Notes under the pieces: generated by a model | Databases searched by the model: none | The model's input: the letters and a program-made list of their open reading frames with translations, nothing else | What the model was told of the DNA's origin: nothing | Program-made: the position numbers and the translations under genes | Part shown: piece after piece, positions 15,131 to 22,840 of the stretch | How the letters are laid out: each line of letters begins with the position of its first letter | Position numbering within the stretch: position 1 is the stretch's first letter | DNA from: Polyangium jinanense | Lineage (GTDB): Bacteria > Myxococcota > Polyangia > Polyangiales > Polyangiaceae | Reading direction: 5' to 3' | DNA length: 25,184 bases | Assembly (NCBI RefSeq): GCF_028435365.1 | Contig: NZ_JAGTJJ010000103.1 | Span: 1 to 25,184, forward strand

Positions 15131-16429
15131 ATGAAGACAAAAAGCTACGCAGCAGCGCGGCGAGTGGTCGTGACTGGGCTTGGAATCATTGCGCCCAACG
15201 GCATCGGAGTGCAGCGATTCTGGGAGAACGCGCTCGCAGGCCGCTCGGGTATCTACGCGATCGACACCTTCCCGACGGAAGGCTTCAAATCAAAGATCGC
15301 TGGGCAGGTCCGCGATTTCGATCCAATGGCATGCGGGCTCCGCGAAGATCAGGCACGGCGCCTCGATCGTTATGCGCAGTTCGCCGTCGCGGCCTCCATC
15401 ATGGCGATCAAGGACGCCGGCATTGACGTCGCCGCGCTCGTCCCCGAAAAATGTGGGGTTTGCATCGGCAACGCGATCTGCGGCACGGCGTACATGGAGC
15501 AAGAGTTCCTGGCTGTCACGGAGCGCGGTCGGGCAGAGCTGCGCCCGGAACTGGTCAATTCATGCCTTTACCAGAATTCGACCTTCAACGCCGCCTCCTC
15601 GGAGGTGGCATCGCTCTACGGGATGCGCGGCAATTGTTTCACGATGAGCACCGGTTGCACGGGCGGCCTGGACGCGATCGGCGCCGCTCTCGACGCGATC
15701 AGGGATGGCGACGTCGACCTGATGATCTGCGGCGCCTCGGAGGCGCCGATCACCCCGGTCGCCATGGGAGCGTTCGACGTCGTCGGCGCCCTGTCCAGCA
15801 AGCGCAACGATACGCCCTCCCGGGCTTCGAGGCCCTTCGACGGGACGCGTGATGGATTCGTCCTGGGGGAGGGCGCAGGCATCCTGATTCTCGAGGAGCG
15901 AGAGCACGCGCTCCGGCGGAACGCCCGCATTTACGCGGAGCTCCGCGGCTTCGGTTCTTGCAACAATGCATTTCACATGACCGATCTCCCTCCCGACGGC
16001 AAGGATCTCGCTCGCGCGCTGCGGCTGGCCCTCGCAGACGCGCGCATCACGCCGCAGGAGGTCGACTACGTCTGCGGTCACGGAAGCTCGACGCGGCAAA
16101 ACGATACGAACGAGACCGCCGCTCTCAAGATTGTATTCGGGGACCATGCCTACAAGCTCGCGGTGAATTCCCTGAAGGGCATGGTGGGCCACCCGCTGGC
16201 CGCAGCAAACGCGCTCGAGGCCGTCGCTTCGGTGCTGAGCATCCACACGGGGATGCTCTTTCCCACGATCAACTACGAGGTCGAAGATCCGACGTGCGAT
16301 CTGTTCTACGTCCCCAATGAGGCCATTCAAAGGGACGTGAAGGTCGTCGTGAAAGACGCGAGTGGCTTCTCCGGGATACACAGCGCGTTGATCTTCACCA
16401 GCCCTGACTACGCTGGAGATTCACAATGA
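15131..16429 (+). CDS. Type II PKS ketosynthase alpha (KS-alpha)
   Basis: A 432-aa condensing enzyme. It starts VVVTGLGIIAPNGIG, has the active-site Cys176 in STGCTGGLDAIG (as in KS-alpha proteins), His317 in CGHGSSTRQNDTNE and His354 in LKGMVGHPLAAA, giving a full Cys-His-His set. GEGAGILILEEREHALRR is also typical of the family. It forms the chain-elongating heterodimer with the product of the next gene, extending an ACP-bound poly-beta-ketone with malonyl units. It begins the second transcription unit after a 205-bp AT-rich gap and overlaps KS-beta by 4 bp (ATGA), the usual coupled arrangement that keeps subunit amounts equal. Context with a CLF and dedicated ACP separates it from FabF. 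Confidence 0.95.
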   Translation: MKTKSYAAARRVVVTGLGIIAPNGIGVQRFWENALAGRSGIYAIDTFPTEGFKSKIAGQVRDFDPMACGLREDQARRLDRYAQFAVAASIMAIKDAGIDVAALVPEKCGVCIGNAICGTAYMEQEFLAVTERGRAELRPELVNSCLYQNSTFNAASSEVASLYGMRGNCFTMSTGCTGGLDAIGAALDAIRDGDVDLMICGASEAPITPVAMGAFDVVGALSSKRNDTPSRASRPFDGTRDGFVLGEGAGILILEEREHALRRNARIYAELRGFGSCNNAFHMTDLPPDGKDLARALRLALADARITPQEVDYVCGHGSSTRQNDTNETAALKIVFGDHAYKLAVNSLKGMVGHPLAAANALEAVASVLSIHTGMLFPTINYEVEDPTCDLFYVPNEAIQRDVKVVVKDASGFSGIHSALIFTSPDYAGDSQ

Positions 16430-17673
16430 GCAGGCGAGTCGTTATCACAGGTATTGGAATCATCGCTCCCAACGGCATCGGCAAGGACGCCGTGTGGACG
16501 AGCGTGAATGAGTCGAGAGTCGCGCTCTCCGGCATCACCAGGTTCGATACCGAGGGATTCTCCTCGGACGTGGCGGGAGAGCTGCGGGGCTTCGATCCGC
16601 TCGACTTCATGAACGTGCGGCTTTCGCGCAAGCTGGATCCGTTCACCCAATATGCCATCGCGGCCTCCCAGCTGGCGCTCAAGGACGCGGAGCTCGACCT
16701 GGCGAGGGTAGATAAGCTCGCCTTCGGGGTGTACGTCGGGAACTGCTTCGGCGGGTGGGCCTTCACGGACCGTGAGCTCAGGAAGCTCCACAATCAGGGT
16801 CCGCGCGAGCTGAGCGCCTTCCAGGCGACCGCTTGGTTCCCTGCAGCTCCGCAGGGCCAGATCTCGATTCTGCTGGAACTGCGCGGACACAGCAAGACGA
16901 TCGTCTGCGACCGCGCGAGCGGCCTCGCCAGCATTGGCTACGCCGCGCGCAACATCGCACAGGGAAAGAGCGATCTGATCCTCGCCGGAGGGACCGAGGC
17001 GCCCATCACGCCGCTCATCTTCTCGGCGTGCTCGACCGACGGTGTGCTCGCGAAAAGGCGCCGTGGCGCAGGTGAATCTTACCTGCCATTCGATGAGAAA
17101 CATGAGGGATTGGTCCTCGGCGAGGGCTCCGCGTTCTTGCTGCTCGAAGAGCGCGAGCATGCGTTGCGCCGAAATGCGAAAATCTACGCCGAACTGCACG
17201 GCTTCGCCATGACGAGCGACGCGTGCCACCCCGCGCCATTGCCGGCAGAGGAGCGCGGACTCTCGGTGGCCATGCGCGAGGCGCTGCGCGACGCGGCGGT
17301 CGCGCCCGAGGCGGTCTCCTTCGTGATGGCCGACGGTATGGCGACAAAAGAAGGCGACTACCAGGAGGCGCAGGCAATTCACAAGGTCTTCGGCGAGCGC
17401 GCCGCGTCCGTGCCGGTGACCGCCCCGAAATCGATGTTCGGGCACCTCTACGGCGCAGCCGGCGCCGTGGATGTCGCGCTCTCTGCACTGTCCTTGCAGC
17501 ATCGCGTGATTCCACCCACGGCCAGCCTGACGACCCTCGCGTCCGATTGCCGTCTCGACGTCGTCACGACGCCGAGGAAGGCGGAGGCGATGGATTACGT
17601 GCTCATCGCTGGCCGGGGTTCAGGCGGGACGAACGCAGCGGTGGTCATCGCTGCTCCAGAGCAAGCGTGCTGA
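16426..17673 (+). CDS. Type II PKS chain-length factor (KS-beta/CLF)
   Basis: A 415-aa KS-like protein lacking the active-site Cys. It starts VVITGIGIIAPNGIG, and the active-site region reads IVCDRASGLASIG, so Arg163 occupies the position of the catalytic Cys (the classical CLF residue here is Gln). The first catalytic His is also gone (VMADGMATKEGDYQEAQAI, as in other CLFs), while GH remains in KSMFGHLYGAAGA. The partner of KS-alpha, it sets chain length and supports priming decarboxylation in known systems. Its start overlaps the KS-alpha stop by 4 bp. The Arg substitution is unusual and discussed separately. Confidence 0.93.
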   Translation: MSRRVVITGIGIIAPNGIGKDAVWTSVNESRVALSGITRFDTEGFSSDVAGELRGFDPLDFMNVRLSRKLDPFTQYAIAASQLALKDAELDLARVDKLAFGVYVGNCFGGWAFTDRELRKLHNQGPRELSAFQATAWFPAAPQGQISILLELRGHSKTIVCDRASGLASIGYAARNIAQGKSDLILAGGTEAPITPLIFSACSTDGVLAKRRRGAGESYLPFDEKHEGLVLGEGSAFLLLEEREHALRRNAKIYAELHGFAMTSDACHPAPLPAEERGLSVAMREALRDAAVAPEAVSFVMADGMATKEGDYQEAQAIHKVFGERAASVPVTAPKSMFGHLYGAAGAVDVALSALSLQHRVIPPTASLTTLASDCRLDVVTTPRKAEAMDYVLIAGRGSGGTNAAVVIAAPEQAC

Positions 17674-17718
17674 TCCGATCGTACAGGTATGCGGCAACAG
17701 GAAGGAAGGGTTGTTTTA

Positions 17719-17979
17719 ATGGATAATCACGAGAACCTAGTAAAAGAGATCCTCTCTGACATGCTCGGCGTGAACACCGCCGGCTTCACGCGAGAGACGG
17801 AGCTGCAAGGCGAGCTCGGGATGGACTCGGCGGAGATGGTGGATGTCGTCGTCCTGCTCGAGAAGCGGTTCAAGAGGACCTTCCATCGCGGCGTCGAGCG
17901 CGAGCTGAAGACGGTAGGCGATATCTATGACCTCCTGTCGTCATCCACGCTCCCCGTCCCGCTGGCCAAGGCGGGTTAG
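17719..17979 (+). CDS. Type II PKS acyl carrier protein
   Basis: 86 aa from ATG 17719. GAAGGAAGGG at 17701-17710 gives good ribosome-binding spacing, so this start is preferred over the in-frame ATG 17689, which adds 10 residues. The phosphopantetheine attachment motif is ELGMDSAEMVD with Ser37, followed by the helix III region. The size and acidic first helix are typical. It carries the growing poly-beta-ketone between KS-alpha/KS-beta, ketoreductase and aromatase. It lies 45 bp after KS-beta, completing the minimal PKS. A phosphopantetheinyl transferase to activate it is not in the window. Confidence 0.93.
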   Translation: MDNHENLVKEILSDMLGVNTAGFTRETELQGELGMDSAEMVDVVVLLEKRFKRTFHRGVERELKTVGDIYDLLSSSTLPVPLAKAG

Positions 17980-18094
17980 CGCGGGTGGAGCGACGCCGGG
18001 TAAAAGCAAGAAACAACAGCGATGCACTCCTCCGCCGTCGCGCGTGAGCCTTCGTCGGAGGACGCATCCATGCATCCAGAAAGAGGGGTCAGAG

Positions 18095-18568
18095 ATGACC
18101 GCCATGAGCAACTCGGAGAATCTCGTGCTGGCCAGTGATCGCGGCCGAGTTTGGCTGCGATTCCCCGCGCCGGGCGTCCTCGTCATGCGGGTTGAAGGCT
18201 ATGGCGAAGAATCGTTCGTCGAACCGATCATCTCGCAGTTCGAGAGGATGCTCGCCACATGCTCGTGCCCCATGATCTTCATCGACGCGGAACATCTCGG
18301 CGAATTCGATCGGAAATATCGCGTCGAGATGACCCACCTGATCGTCGACAATCACCGTCGGTTCGGCGGCGTGACAGTGCTGGTGCGCTCGAAGCTCGTG
18401 GCGGCGGGAGCGTCGCTCCTGAAGCTCGGGCGGGGTGGTATCTTGCGCCCGCTCGCCACGCGCGCCGAGTTCGAGGCGGCTCTCCATGAAGGAATTCAAA
18501 AGGCCATGACGACTCGCGTGGACGGCGAGCGCTTGTCCGAGCGGCCCAGAGACGAACGGTATGCGTGA
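18095..18568 (+). CDS. STAS/SEC14-like small protein of unknown function
   Basis: A 157-aa product from ATG 18095, with AGAGGGG upstream; the open frame reaches further back but through noncoding sequence. Alternating strands and helices (VWLRFPAPGVLVMRVEG, MIFIDAEHL, VTVLVRSKLVAAGA, then TRAEFEAAL) resemble SpoIIAA-like STAS or SEC14-type folds that occur as single-domain proteins in myxobacteria. That is an impression of pattern, not a firm assignment. No catalytic motif is seen. It is 115 bp after ACP and overlaps the next gene by 8 bp, so it is translationally tied to the FAD oxidoreductase. It might be a binding or regulatory partner. Confidence 0.7.
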   Translation: MTAMSNSENLVLASDRGRVWLRFPAPGVLVMRVEGYGEESFVEPIISQFERMLATCSCPMIFIDAEHLGEFDRKYRVEMTHLIVDNHRRFGGVTVLVRSKLVAAGASLLKLGRGGILRPLATRAEFEAALHEGIQKAMTTRVDGERLSERPRDERYA

Positions 18569-20150
18569 TACACATGACGTCGTCATCATCGGCGGCGGAC
18601 ACAATGGGCTTGTCATGGGCGCCTACCTGGCGAAGGCCGGGCTCGACGTATGTATCGTCGAAAAAAATGCCTGGCTCGGGGGCGGGTGCGTGACGCAAGA
18701 GGTCTGCGGCGACGGCTACAAGAGCGATCTGGCAGCGATATGCCATATTTTCATACAAGCGAACCCGCTCTTACGCAATGACGAGCTGGGGCTCAAGTCC
18801 CGTTACGGGCTGAAGTATACCTACCCCGACGCACCTTACGCCGTCGTTTTTCCTGACGATCGCGCCTACGTTTGCCATCGCGACGTGGAGCGCACGTGCG
18901 CGATGATCGAAGAGCGCTTCTCGCCGCGCGACGCGGATGCCTACCTGAAGTTTTACCAGTGGGCCGCGGCGGGGCTCGAGCTCCTGCTCCCGACCATGTA
19001 CAGCCCCGGTCCGAGCACGGGAGAGCTCTTCTCTGCGCTCGGGGCGACAGCGAGGGGCCAGGATGTGATGCGCGCGCTCATGATGAGCAGCCTCCAGCTC
19101 CTCGACGACTGGTTCGTGAATGATCCCGTCAAGATCGCGATGGCACGATTTACAACCGAAGTCATCGCCGCTCCCCAAGACGTGGGCACAGGGATGCTCC
19201 TGTACATGATGGTGCCCTTCATCCACCGCTTCGGTATTGGCATTCCCGTGGGCGGGAGCGGCGCCCTCACGCAATCGCTCCAGCAATGCCTCGTGGATCA
19301 CGGAGCGACCATCCATACGAGCGCCGGCGTGTCGCGCATCGAGGTCATCGGCGGGGAAGCAAGAGGCGTCGTCTTGGATTCGGGGGCCAGGCTTGGAGCG
19401 CGCAAGGCCGTCGTCTCAGCCGTGAACGTGAAGCAGCTCTTCCAGCGGATGCTCGCTTCGGACAATCTGCCGGATGAGCTCTCGGTGAAGGCGGGCAGGC
19501 TCAAGGTCAGCAGCTTTCAGACTTTTCTTCAATCTCTCGCGCTGAACGAGGCCCCTCGTTACAAGGCGGGGGCGGACGTGGACCGGGCGTGTTGCGTCGA
19601 GTTCGCCGCCGATACCATGGCAGAGTTCAGGCAGCACTTCGACGCCTTCTCCTACGGTCACCTGAGGTCCGACGGCCCGCTCATGATCACGCCGAGCCTG
19701 TTCGACCCGACGCGCGCGCCTCCAGGAAAGCACGTCGGTTATCTCCTTCATTACGCGCCCTACCACCTCGCGCAAGGAGCAAGCCAGTGGGACCATATCG
19801 GAGAGAGCTTCGCCGACGAGCTCATCGCTCACCTTCGCAGACGCACGTCGAACATGGCCGATGAGAGCATCATCGCGCGCTCCGTGATGACGCCGCTCGG
19901 GTTCGAGCGGTGGAACACGTCCTTCATCGAGGGCGAAGCCAATCATATCGGAAACTACATCTTCCAGAGCATGGGTATGCGGCCGATGCCAGGTTACGGC
20001 CACCATCGAACACCCGTGTCTCGACTCTATATGACGGGGGCGAGCACACATCCAGGGGGAGGGCTCACCGCCGGGAGCGGGAGGGCGGCGGCCATGGTCC
20101 TCATGCGAGACCTGGGCATGAGCACCGAGGCGATTTTCACCGGCTCCTAG
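18561..20150 (+). CDS. CrtI-like FAD-dependent oxidoreductase (phytoene desaturase family)
   Basis: A 529-aa flavoprotein. Residues 5-45 form a classic Rossmann dinucleotide-binding fold (VVIIGGGHNGLVMGAYLAKAG, ending near VEKNAWLGGGC), the middle has the family GGSGALTQSLQQCL, and the C-terminus has TGASTHPGGGLTAGSGRAAA, the FAD-binding end of the phytoene desaturase/carotene isomerase/PYROXD2 group. Such enzymes introduce or reduce C-C double bonds. No carotenoid genes are nearby, so here it more likely dehydrogenates or reduces a ring of the polyketide product, which is inference. It overlaps the STAS-like gene by 8 bp; the next SDR follows by 72 bp. It is not a usual member of type II PKS clusters. 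Confidence 0.88.
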   Translation: MRDTHDVVIIGGGHNGLVMGAYLAKAGLDVCIVEKNAWLGGGCVTQEVCGDGYKSDLAAICHIFIQANPLLRNDELGLKSRYGLKYTYPDAPYAVVFPDDRAYVCHRDVERTCAMIEERFSPRDADAYLKFYQWAAAGLELLLPTMYSPGPSTGELFSALGATARGQDVMRALMMSSLQLLDDWFVNDPVKIAMARFTTEVIAAPQDVGTGMLLYMMVPFIHRFGIGIPVGGSGALTQSLQQCLVDHGATIHTSAGVSRIEVIGGEARGVVLDSGARLGARKAVVSAVNVKQLFQRMLASDNLPDELSVKAGRLKVSSFQTFLQSLALNEAPRYKAGADVDRACCVEFAADTMAEFRQHFDAFSYGHLRSDGPLMITPSLFDPTRAPPGKHVGYLLHYAPYHLAQGASQWDHIGESFADELIAHLRRRTSNMADESIIARSVMTPLGFERWNTSFIEGEANHIGNYIFQSMGMRPMPGYGHHRTPVSRLYMTGASTHPGGGLTAGSGRAAAMVLMRDLGMSTEAIFTGS

Positions 20151-20222
20151 TCTCGGGCCGCGCAGCAGAAACACACACCTACAAGCCATCGAGAAAGAGA
20201 ACGAGAAGGACAAGGTACATCA

Positions 20223-20975
20223 ATGATACAGCAGAGACTCGCTGGAAAAGTAGCGTTGGTGACCGGTGGCGCCCGGGGGATCGGGGCTGGGATCGCGCGA
20301 AGGCTGGCCGGCGACGGCGCCGACGTGGTGATCAACTATCACACGAACGTGGAGGCCGCGGAGCAGGTCAAGGCAGCGGTAGAGTCGCTGGGACGCAGAG
20401 CATACATCGTTCAGGCAGACGTCTCCACGGCAGGGGGGCGGAAGCGTCTGTTCGACACCGTCGACGCTGCCTGTGGCCGGCTCGATATCCTCGTCAACAA
20501 TGCGGCCAACTATATGATGGCGCCGCTCCACGCGGTCGACGAGGACATGTTCGATGGGATCATGGCATTGAACATGCGCGCCGCGTTCTTCGCGACCCGA
20601 GAGGCGGCCTCGCGGCTGGGCTCCGGTGGCCGAGTGATCAACATTTCTTCGAGCCTATCCATCGTGCCCGCTCCAGGGACGTCGGTCTATGCCGGCGCAA
20701 AGGCCGCCATCGAGGCGTTCACCCGGGTACATGCACTCGAGTTCGCCCCCCGGCAGATCACCGTGAATGCGATCGCGCCCGGGGCCATCGACACCGACGC
20801 CCTGCGCGCCGGTCTGCCTGCGGAGGCGCGCGCGCGCATACCCGAGGGGATCCCCCTCGGGCGGGTCGGCGAGGTGTCCGACATCGTAGGGGTCGTGGCG
20901 TTCATTGCATCGGACGATGCTCGCTGGATCACGGGGCAAGTCATTCACGTCAACGGCGGAGCCGTGATGCGTTAG
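20223..20975 (+). CDS. Short-chain dehydrogenase/reductase, tailoring type
   Basis: A 250-aa classical SDR with AAGGACAAGG upstream of ATG 20223. Motifs: TGGARGIG near residues 15-22, NNAAN around 91-95 (NNAG position), Ser in NISSSLS, YAGAK with catalytic Tyr and Lys, PGAIDTD after the active site, and the C-terminal ITGQVIHVNGGAVMR. It resembles the glucose/ribitol-dehydrogenase-like and hydroxynaphthalene-reductase-like SDRs, which reduce polyphenols or quinones, a fitting tailoring step. It is the last plus-strand gene of the cluster, and convergent with the DUF1772 gene 33 bp away. Confidence 0.88.
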   Translation: MIQQRLAGKVALVTGGARGIGAGIARRLAGDGADVVINYHTNVEAAEQVKAAVESLGRRAYIVQADVSTAGGRKRLFDTVDAACGRLDILVNNAANYMMAPLHAVDEDMFDGIMALNMRAAFFATREAASRLGSGGRVINISSSLSIVPAPGTSVYAGAKAAIEAFTRVHALEFAPRQITVNAIAPGAIDTDALRAGLPAEARARIPEGIPLGRVGEVSDIVGVVAFIASDDARWITGQVIHVNGGAVMR

Positions 20976-21008
20976 CAGCGAGCCGTGCGCCGGTGCCGTC
21001 CGAAGTCC

Positions 21009-21467
21009 CTACTTCGATGGCCGGTCGAGCACACCCCAACCTGCAGCTACCACAGCAGCTACACTGAGGCCCGTTCGGACCCATTGCCAGCTTGACCACG
21101 ACGCGATCTCGGCGTGGACCTGGCCGACATCGATCGTCTTCTCGATGAACGCCGCATTCGCCCGCCCGAAGTAGAGAGGCAGCAAGACGAGCGTACCGGC
21201 CATGCAAGCGCTGGCCAGCGCCCATGGCAGCTGATTCTGCCCCGCCTTCAAGGCAGACAGGAAACTCCATCCACAGAACACCACGCCTCCTACATCGAAG
21301 GGGAACAGCGTCATACCCATACGGGGGCCATACGTTTTGAACCAATCCAGGAACTCGGCAGGGTCCATGGCGCTGAAGCTGGGAACGACGGTGGTCGAGA
21401 CCAGCAGGCTGCCGCCAGCGAAAACGGCTGTGCATATGACCGACGCGACCTCTACTGCTCGTGCCAT
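21009..21467 (-). CDS. DUF1772 (anthrone-oxygenase-like) membrane protein
   Basis: A 152-aa protein with four membrane helices at about 7-29, 54-72, 81-100 and 130-147. After helix 3 it has GRANAAFIE, and before helix 4 WSSWQWVRTG, the N... and W-x(2)-W-x-R spacing I associate with DUF1772, the family that includes fungal and bacterial anthrone oxygenases such as HypC-type enzymes. These convert anthrones to anthraquinones. Start ATG 21467 is supported by AGGAGG 8 nt upstream on the minus strand. It is convergent with the preceding SDR, so it is in a separate transcript but at the cluster border. Family call is moderate; the anthrone-oxidising role is inferred from context. Confidence 0.68.
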   Translation of the reverse strand: MARAVEVASVICTAVFAGGSLLVSTTVVPSFSAMDPAEFLDWFKTYGPRMGMTLFPFDVGGVVFCGWSFLSALKAGQNQLPWALASACMAGTLVLLPLYFGRANAAFIEKTIDVGQVHAEIASWSSWQWVRTGLSVAAVVAAGWGVLDRPSK

Positions 21468-21537
21468 CTTGCAATCCTCCTCTTTTTCATTTCAAATGCC
21501 ATGACGCTCGGGTACCTGTTGTCCTGGCAAAACATCG

Positions 21538-21554
21538 GGCGCATCAGATGCGCC
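21538..21554. promoter_or_regulatory. Perfect palindrome upstream of the DUF1772 gene
   Basis: GGCGCATC and GATGCGCC flank a single A, a perfect 17-bp palindrome, 71 bp upstream of the DUF1772 start on the minus strand. The size and symmetry suit a dimeric repressor operator. The surrounding 21468-21760 stretch contains no convincing gene. Confidence 0.5.
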
Positions 21555-21870
21555 TCATATCATCGCAGCCCCCCCGGGAGGGTAGCACGACAAGAGGACT
21601 TTATTGTGATATTTCGCAACCTTCTTCGCTGCCGCGCAAGCTCAGCCCTCGGCGTCTGTGTGATGGCTCGATTGTCGAGAACGCATTTCCTGAAGCGCCT
21701 GAGGCAATCAAACCGGTCGCTCGTCCAGGGTCGTTCAGGAAAACACCGTGCTACCCTTGAGCTTTTCCTGACGCGTATGGGTCCGCGACGTATGTCGATA
21801 ACTTCCAGCCGCTCGCCGTCGCGGGCGTGTACGTGCGTGGCCCCCTCGAGAGCGGCAAGGATCTGGAATC

Positions 21871-22674
21871 GTGTCAACCCCGCCCGCGCGGCGGGTCCAG
21901 GCGGGGGCCGGTCGCATTTGCGCGATCGACGCGAGCGGACGCGTGGCCTGCTGGGGACATGCCTATTACGGGGAAACCGGCATCGATCCGGACACGCCGC
22001 TCGTGGGCAACGTCGTGCCCGTCGTGGGCGTGAGCGACGCCGTCGATCTCGCGCTCTCGGACCACCATACCTGCGAATCGGACGGCGACGTGTTTTGCTG
22101 GGGCCACAATCGAGAGGGCCAACTCGGCGACGGCAACCCCCTCCATCGGGAAACGCCCGTGGACATCGGGCTCTTCAAAGGCGCGACGGACATCCAGGGC
22201 GGGCCGGACGAGACGTGTGTCCTCGCCGGCGGCGACGTTTCCTGCTGGGGCGGCGTCCACGACCCCGGACCGTAGCCGCAGGAGCCGAGCTTTCCGGACC
22301 GGCTCGTGGGCATGGATCTCGGCCAAATCACCGTATGCGGGCTCCTCGAGGGCGGCGACGTGCGTTGCGGGTTCTTCAACAAGGTCAGCCGTTGCAACCG
22401 GGAAAAAAAGGTGCCGAGCATTTCGGGCGCGGTCGCCATCGAGGCCTCTGCCGATTCGATGTGCGTGTTCCAGGGCCCGGACCGCCACGTCACCTGTTTC
22501 CATGATCATCGCTTCGACGAAGATCAGGATTTCGCCCAGCAAGCGCCGAGGCCGAAGGCCACGGAGATGGACGACGAGCATCTGTGGTGCTGGGGGCACG
22601 ACAAAGGCGGGCAGCTCGGCACCGGGCGCCTGGCGATGTCGTATCGGGCCGTCCGGGCGGAGGTGTTGCGGTAG
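21871..22674 (+). pseudogene. RCC1-repeat protein gene broken by an in-frame TAG
   Basis: Two open stretches (21871-22275 and 22276-22674) share one frame and are separated by a single TAG at 22273-22275. Both sides have RCC1-like units: ICAIDASGRVACWGHAYYGE, CESDGDVFCWGHNREGQLGD and CVLAGGDVSCWGG before the stop, and VCGLLEGGDVRCGFF, CVFQGPDRHVTCF and LWCWGHDKGGQLGTG after it. The N-terminus is also missing: the frame starts at a GTG directly in a repeat with no signal peptide. A different frame at 21761-21870 reads protein-like (YVDNFQPLAVAGVYVRG). This suggests an upstream frameshift as well. Intact relatives would be secreted beta-propeller proteins common in myxobacteria. Confidence 0.75.
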
Positions 22675-22694
22675 GCTTCCGGATGTAGGCTTGC

Positions 22695-22722
22695 GCCTCC
22701 AAGGCTGGAGGCTCGAGCCTCC
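22695..22722. repeat. Overlapping, mutually exclusive hairpins
   Basis: GCCTCC (22695-22700) can pair with GGAGGC (22707-22712). The same GGAGGC is the left half of a perfect palindrome, GGAGGCTCGAGCCTCC (22707-22722). Only one pairing can form at a time. It lies 20 bp after the RCC1 pseudogene stop and about 119 bp before the GNAT-like gene. Confidence 0.55.
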
Positions 22723-22840
22723 ATCGGAGCCGGTCACGAGCCCACCGATTCGACGCGGAAACCGCAATGGAAGGCGCTGCCGGCCCTGGCATGTGCGTTG
22801 CTCGCTCGACGAGGCGGCCCCCTCCGAGAGGAGACGCGTC

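Noticed and set aside
15131..17673. The two ketosynthase genes as FabF-type or aryl-polyene enzymes
   Set aside because: One partner lacks the active-site Cys in the CLF manner, the genes overlap by ATGA, and ActKR-like and didomain aromatase genes are adjacent.
18561..20150. Carotenoid biosynthesis (phytoene desaturase) as the role of the FAD enzyme
   Set aside because: No phytoene synthase, cyclase or other carotenoid gene nearby; the operon position after the ACP argues for polyketide tailoring.
21114..22505. 463-codon plus-strand open frame from the DUF1772 gene into the RCC1 remnant
   Set aside because: Very Arg-rich, no domain, crosses several unrelated features in the wrong frame.
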